Assembly: GCF_004136015.1 (NCBI RefSeq)
Contig: NZ_CP024866.1
Location: 5,676,066 to 5,740,065 of the forward strand
Source: Pseudomonas sp. ACM7
GTDB taxonomy: Bacteria; Pseudomonadota; Gammaproteobacteria; Pseudomonadales; Pseudomonadaceae
Length of the DNA: 64,000 nt
Direction: 5' to 3'
Every line of letters begins with the position of its first letter. Position 1 is the stretch's first letter. The notes under the pieces were generated by a model. The model was given only the letters and a program-made list of their open reading frames with translations. It was not told the DNA's origin and ran no database searches. The position numbers were made by a program, and so were the translations under genes. This document shows positions 60,021 through 64,000 of this stretch, in pieces.

Positions 60021-60139
60021 TACGCATTTCCCGACCAACAAAGATCACTGGAGCATAGCCGTCCAAATGGGCACACGGCTGCTACGCTTTTTTAAGCGCC
60101 ATCAAATCTACTGTGATCCGCTAGAAAGGTACGACGATT

Positions 60140-60664
60140 ATGAATAACACCCCGGGTGTTGTTGAACCCCATTCAGCCGGTTGGCGCTTTAAGTTGGGAA
60201 TAGTCATTATCTGCTTGATGCTGGGTTCCTGGCTGTTGGTGCCACTCGCAGCGGCAGCCGATGTGCCGGGGTCAAAGATCGCTGCACTGACCGGCGTGCT
60301 GTTCATCAGCAACAAAATCCTGCTGATTCTCGCCATTGCCATCATGGGCAAGTCCGGATTCCAACAGTTAAAGCGCAGCCTGTTCGGTTATGTGTCCTCA
60401 CTTGCACCCAGCACGGAAGTCGAAGTGGGCCCATTGCGTCATAGAGTTGGCATCGTGATGTTTTTTGTGCCGCTGATTTCCTCCTTTCTTGAACCCTACA
60501 TCGACAGCATTTGGCCGGGGCTCAGACCCAACCTCTGGCAAGTTCAAGCGCTGGGTGACCTCATGCTGATCGGTAGCTTTTTTGTATTGGGGGGGAATTT
60601 CTGGGAGAAAGTGCGCGCCTTGTTTATTCGCACTGCTCGTGTCGCAAACACAAGTGCAGCGTGA
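60140..60664 (+). CDS. Transporter-suffix-domain membrane protein
   Basis: A 174-residue protein with four membrane helices (about 18-40, 47-70, 105-120 and 138-155). The sequence fits a small family called transporter suffix domain proteins, sometimes fused to the end of transporters. It is on its own here, divergent from the efflux operon with 119 bases between start codons. The ATG choice is the only one in the right place. The role is unknown. Confidence 0.7.
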   Translation: MNNTPGVVEPHSAGWRFKLGIVIICLMLGSWLLVPLAAAADVPGSKIAALTGVLFISNKILLILAIAIMGKSGFQQLKRSLFGYVSSLAPSTEVEVGPLRHRVGIVMFFVPLISSFLEPYIDSIWPGLRPNLWQVQALGDLMLIGSFFVLGGNFWEKVRALFIRTARVANTSAA

Positions 60665-60780
60665 ATAACAATAGTGGGCGAGGGTAGTGAGTACTCGTGT
60701 GCTCAAGCTCTAATGGCTAGCTCTACTAAAGAGCTATTTAGCATAGTTATTATTAATCATATGCGTAGCCATAATAGAGT

Positions 60781-60801
60781 TAGCGCATTAATTGCGCGCT
60801 A
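60781..60801. promoter_or_regulatory. Inverted repeat upstream of the cupin gene
   Basis: TAGCGC (60781-60786) and GCGCTA (60796-60801) are inverted around a 9-base centre that includes TTAAT. The position, 27 bases before the cupin ATG, suits an operator. No regulator is known. Confidence 0.35.
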
Positions 60802-60828
60802 TTTCAAAGGCTGGAGGGCTCAATCAAC

Positions 60829-61353
60829 ATGACTACCAACACCTTTGATAAACACATTCCCAGCGCTGAGGCTGTAGTTGCAGCACTGAACCTGGAACCC
60901 CACATGGAAGGCGGTTTCTACCGCAGAACCTTTCAAACCGATCACCACGCGATGGTTGAGACCGCTGGGGGCCAGCGCTACCTGATGACATCCATTTACT
61001 ACTTGCTGACCAAGGATTCGCCGACAGGTCATTTCCATCTGAACCAATCGGACATCGTGCATTACTACCATCTGGGAGATGCGATTCAGTACAGCCTGAT
61101 TTTTCCGGACGGCACATTAAAAACGGTTGTGATGGGCAGCGATATAATCGCCGGACAATGTTTACAGTTGCATGTACCGGGTGGTGTCTGGAAAGCTTCG
61201 CCGCTTACAAATGGATTGGCGGGATACGGCCTGATCAGCGAAGCGGTTACACCAGGGTTTGATTTTGCAGATATGGAATTGGGCAGTCAGCAAAAGCTTA
61301 GCGAGCAATTTCCCGAACATTCGCAGCTGTTTGAGAAGCTGACGGGAGAATGA
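60829..61353 (+). CDS. Cupin protein of the DUF985 family
   Basis: A 174-residue single cupin. The first cupin motif region is H-F-H-L-N-Q-S-D-I-V-H-Y-Y and the second L-H-V-P-G-G-V-W-K-A. DUF985 proteins bind metal or sugar-like ligands, and their reactions are unknown. GGAGGG precedes the ATG by about 12 bases. The gene is more AT-rich than its neighbours, together with the gap that follows, which may point to transfer. Confidence 0.83.
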   Translation: MTTNTFDKHIPSAEAVVAALNLEPHMEGGFYRRTFQTDHHAMVETAGGQRYLMTSIYYLLTKDSPTGHFHLNQSDIVHYYHLGDAIQYSLIFPDGTLKTVVMGSDIIAGQCLQLHVPGGVWKASPLTNGLAGYGLISEAVTPGFDFADMELGSQQKLSEQFPEHSQLFEKLTGE

Positions 61354-62319
61354 GTGGCTGAGGCGATTTGATCGCTGCCAAATCTGCGTGCAACCGGGCT
61401 AATCTCGAAACACCTTGTTACGCGTAATGTATATTATGTTAAACGAGGTGCTATGTTAATAATGTTCATGAACCTCGTAAGGCACTGATTCGACAAATCC
61501 TGCGCCAATCGGGAAATCATGAGAATCCTTCGTCGGCCTACCATAACCACTTGTTTTAAAACGATAGAAAACTCAATTGGAGACTTTTAGCGTTCCTCTC
61601 TTAACGAATTGGTGAGAATTTGACGCTCTGTCGGATTGCCATAAGGTATTGATTTGTATGTAAATAAAATCACGAACATCAAAATGGTTGCAAGTTAAGT
61701 GTTTTGAGGGAATCGTGAGAAATCCCAAGAGCAAAAATCCCTCTTTCTAGGCTTAAGTCTATATAAATCAATGATAAACGCAGATTTGCGCCTATCGTGA
61801 GAAAACCCAGTCAGTTGCTGGATTATGCTAAATCCTGAGAAAAACCCGGAGCACAGCATATGATCTACGCAGCGATTGCGGTATTGGATTAGACCGGCAT
61901 CACCGGGCCCCAGATATTGAGCCTCTGATGATTACGCTGCACGCCTATGTACTCGCTAAGCCCTCGGCTCCGGTCATAGAGTGGGAAACACTGAAAACAG
62001 CATATGAGCTGTAGTTGACGCCGGAATGAAACAGTTTTTCAACTCAATAATACGAAGTAAGTTGTTCACGTATCATAAGAAAATCATTGATTTCAGAGTG
62101 ATGAATATAAAATTAGTACCGTTAGGATTTAATTTGTGTGTCGAAGTGAATGTCTGTAACACCAATCAGACTTGTATTTGTCCGCTGTAAATGAATGAAT
62201 AAGAGTTGCGTTGCTTTGTGCCAAGCGATAACCTCGAAGGTCAATGATCGTGACCAATAGCTGGGGGATTTATTATGAGGCGAATGTATCGAACTTCCAG
62301 TTACTGTCATAATCGGAAG
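61354..62319. other. AT-rich intergenic stretch with decayed sequence and short repeats
   Basis: A 966-base AT-rich region without a credible intact gene. Five TGAGAA-containing segments occur, three in the longer form TGAGAAA(A)NCCC at 61716, 61798 and 61836. One plus-strand frame (about 61832-62014) reads P-L-M-I-T-L-H-A-Y-V-L-A-K-P-S and ends T-L-K-T-A-Y-E-L. It looks like a gene fragment that I cannot name. No start codon with a ribosome site fits it. Confidence 0.5.
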
Positions 62320-63507
62320 TTAAAGACGTGTGCGTCGAGTACCCGGTGAACCTGTAATGTCTGATATCCCTAAACCACTATTTAATACCGTGTCTGAGGG
62401 GGCCGAAACACTCACTTCCGCCGCACGCCGCAGTAGGTAATTCTCATCCAGCAACTGTCTTACCGGAACCTTGTAGAAGTCGGGATCGCCCAGGTACTGC
62501 GCTCGGTCGGCAAACACTCGCTTTTCGATTTCTGCGACCAGATGAATGTACTCTGGCGAGTTCAGCGGCACGCCACTAAAATCCGCGTTGCGCGCTTCTT
62601 TCATCTTCAATAACTGAACCAGCGCGATACCACCGGAACTGGGCGGTGGCGCGGTCACCACCTGGAAACCATTCCAGTTTGCCTGTATCGGCTCTCGCCA
62701 AATTGCCTTGTAGTTCCGCAGGTCGGCTTCGCTGATAAGTCCGCCATGCTCCGTCATATCAGCAACGATCAGTTCGGCTGTTTTGCCGGAATAAAAACCT
62801 GCAGTGCCGTGCTTCGCGATTCGTTTCAATACCGCTGCCAGTTCAGGCTGCTTAAAGATCCTGCCCGACTGCAACCTACCAAAATGCTCAGAGAAATTGG
62901 TTTTTCCAGCGAATCGCTGTTTGTTTTCCGCTGCCGCCAAACCGGCTAGCATTTCATCAACTCGAAAGCCCGCATCTGCATAGCGGATTGCCGGCTCGAC
63001 CAGCACCTGCCAGCTGAGTTTGCCAAGACGCTGATGGGCTTCCCACAGGCCGGCGACCGTACCTGGCACGCCCACGGCCTTGTAACCAAGCACGCTGCTC
63101 TGAGTGCTATCAGCAGGGATCACTCGTCCATTGCCGGCGACGAACATGTCCCTGGTCGCCTTGAGTGGTGCCCGCTCGCGGTAGTCAAGGAAATAAGGCT
63201 TACCCTCGTGATAGATCGTCATGAACCCACCACCGCCGATGTTGCCGGCTTCCGGGTAGGTAACGGCTAAAGTGAATGCAATGGCCACCGCCGCATCGAT
63301 GGCATTGCCACCTTTGGCAAAGATGGCTCTAGCTGTTTCAGCCGCATAACGATCAGGTACTGCCACCGCAGAATGAGTCAACAGTTGCGATTTAACAGTG
63401 TTGCCTGAAGCGGCCTGAGCATTTCCCACGGTCAGGAAGCTGGCGAGTAAAACCGCACACAACAAAGCAAACTTACGATGTGAATCGGGAAAGGATTCTT
63501 TGCGCAT
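62320..63507 (-). pseudogene. ggt: Gamma-glutamyltransferase lacking the catalytic small subunit
   Basis: A signal peptide (cut near A-Q-A, residues 30-32) and 340 or so residues of the large subunit are clearly Ggt: N-I-G-G-G-G-F-M, D-Y-R-E-R-A-P, G-V-P-G-T-V-A-G-L and P-P-P-S-S-G-G-I. The enzyme is made as a precursor of about 570 residues and cuts itself before a threonine that then acts as nucleophile. This frame stops at residue 395, just before where the T-T-H-x-S nucleophile region should be, with an odd tail (S-P-G-T-R-R-T-R). No small subunit lies downstream. An inactive product is expected. Confidence 0.82.
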
Positions 63508-63640
63508 AAAGTACCTTATTTTTTATTAGTAATCGGCAGCAAAACGCGGTAATCCGAATTGATGCAGTTAAGGAAAAACTTAACTGCACAGATCAGAACC
63601 CGGCAAAGAGAACACACATAACAACTATTGTTGAACGACG

Positions 63641-63680
63641 AAAACAAGAAGAGCCAAAGGCTTTTGATGGCCGATGGCTC
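63641..63680 (-). terminator. Rho-independent terminator after the symporter gene
   Basis: On the minus strand GAGCCA (63680-63675) pairs with TGGCTC (63656-63651) around an 18-base loop, followed by TTCTTGTTTT. It lies 12 bases after the symporter stop. Confidence 0.5.
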
Positions 63681-63691
63681 CCCCTGAATAG

Positions 63692-64000
63692 CTATGCTTT
63701 CTGTGTTACCAACTCAGCTCTTGAAGGCTCAAGGGCCGCCTTTTCCCATTTGGCAATTACCAAGGGGGCGATGGCATTACCCAGCACGTTCAGCGTGGTG
63801 GTTCCGCTATCGATAATCCTGAAGATCCCCGCGATAAGCGCCACCCCTTCCAATGGAAGACCGGCAGAAGCCAATGTCGCAGACAGAATAATGATGGCAA
63901 ATCCAGGTACCCCAGCAGCACCTTTGGAGGTCAGCACCATTGTGACCACCAGCAGAATCTGTTGAGAAAGCGACAGGTCGATACCATAGAGTTGAGCGAC
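63692..64000 (-). CDS. Dicarboxylate/amino acid:cation symporter, C-terminal part
   Basis: The last 102 residues of a DAACS-family carrier (GltP/DctA/GltT type). M-V-L-T-S-K-G-A-A-G-V-P-G, I-D-S-G-T-T-T-L-N-V-L-G-N and the ending with V-I-A-K-W-E are family signatures for the second hairpin and last helix, which bind substrate and sodium or protons. The frame is open to the window edge, and the 5' end lies beyond it. Asparagine in N-V-L-G-N fits the family. Substrate (glutamate, aspartate or C4 acids) cannot be settled. Confidence 0.9.
   Translation of the reverse strand, partial: VAQLYGIDLSLSQQILLVVTMVLTSKGAAGVPGFAIIILSATLASAGLPLEGVALIAGIFRIIDSGTTTLNVLGNAIAPLVIAKWEKAALEPSRAELVTQKA

Noticed and set aside
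62122..62310. 62-codon minus-strand frame in the AT-rich gap
   Set aside because: No ribosome site and no family resemblance. It may be chance in AT-rich DNA, though a small protein cannot be ruled out.

Overview
The window looks like the chromosome of a fluorescent-group Pseudomonas. It is GC-rich and carries two families of short inverted repeats typical of that group. Most gene sets have close counterparts in P. putida, P. fluorescens or P. aeruginosa: an arn operon without a linked two-component system, a split pqiA, a fadDx/fadAx-like beta-oxidation cluster and gamma-glutamyl-putrescine genes. Identification rests on recognising protein families by eye. No database search was run.

Layout. 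0-4 kb: an NTF2-like gene with a TetR regulator, pssA, and a collapsed efe iron-uptake locus. 4-8.5 kb: an Hsp70 (HscC), a membrane J-like protein and a DUF3829 protein in one overlapping operon. 8.6-18.1 kb: an AraC regulator and enzymes for short or branched acyl-CoA breakdown on both strands. 18.1-19.8 kb: an AsnC/Lrp regulator between remnants of arginine-related genes. 20-22.4 kb: an HPP-family membrane protein, an MFS transporter and a broken acetyltransferase. 22.5-32.9 kb: arnBCADTEF-ugd plus a GT39-like glycosyltransferase, a tightly overlapping operon for adding aminoarabinose to lipid A. 33-38 kb: a lone tyrosine recombinase and an FbpABC-type ferric-iron importer. 38.1-39.8 kb: three truncated genes. 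39.9-44 kb: a second arnT, an Ais-like phosphatase and an orphan ColS-like kinase. 44-47.5 kb: pqiAABC lipid transport. 47.7-52.7 kb: polyamine glutamylation genes with an AraC regulator. 52.7-60 kb: a broken RpiR regulator, a large MscS channel, a glycine-zipper protein and a three-gene efflux system. 60-64 kb: small genes, an AT-rich gap, a gamma-glutamyltransferase missing its catalytic subunit, and the end of a dicarboxylate or glutamate symporter.

How the genes work together. The strongest functional theme is the envelope: lipid A modification with two ArnT enzymes, PqiABC, PssA, an MscS channel and efflux. The other themes are acyl-CoA and polyamine catabolism and iron import.

The most unusual feature is the number of deletion scars. 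At least six places hold fragments of otherwise recognisable genes, often joined out of frame: efeU/efeB/efeO, ctlX/astA, a GNAT gene, an ABC ATPase with a histidine kinase, rpiR, and ggt. I saw no CRISPR array, rRNA, tRNA, prophage or intact insertion sequence. No clearly new multi-gene defence or biosynthetic system was found. The best candidates for new biology are the HscC/J/DUF3829 operon and the second arnT-ais-kinase locus.
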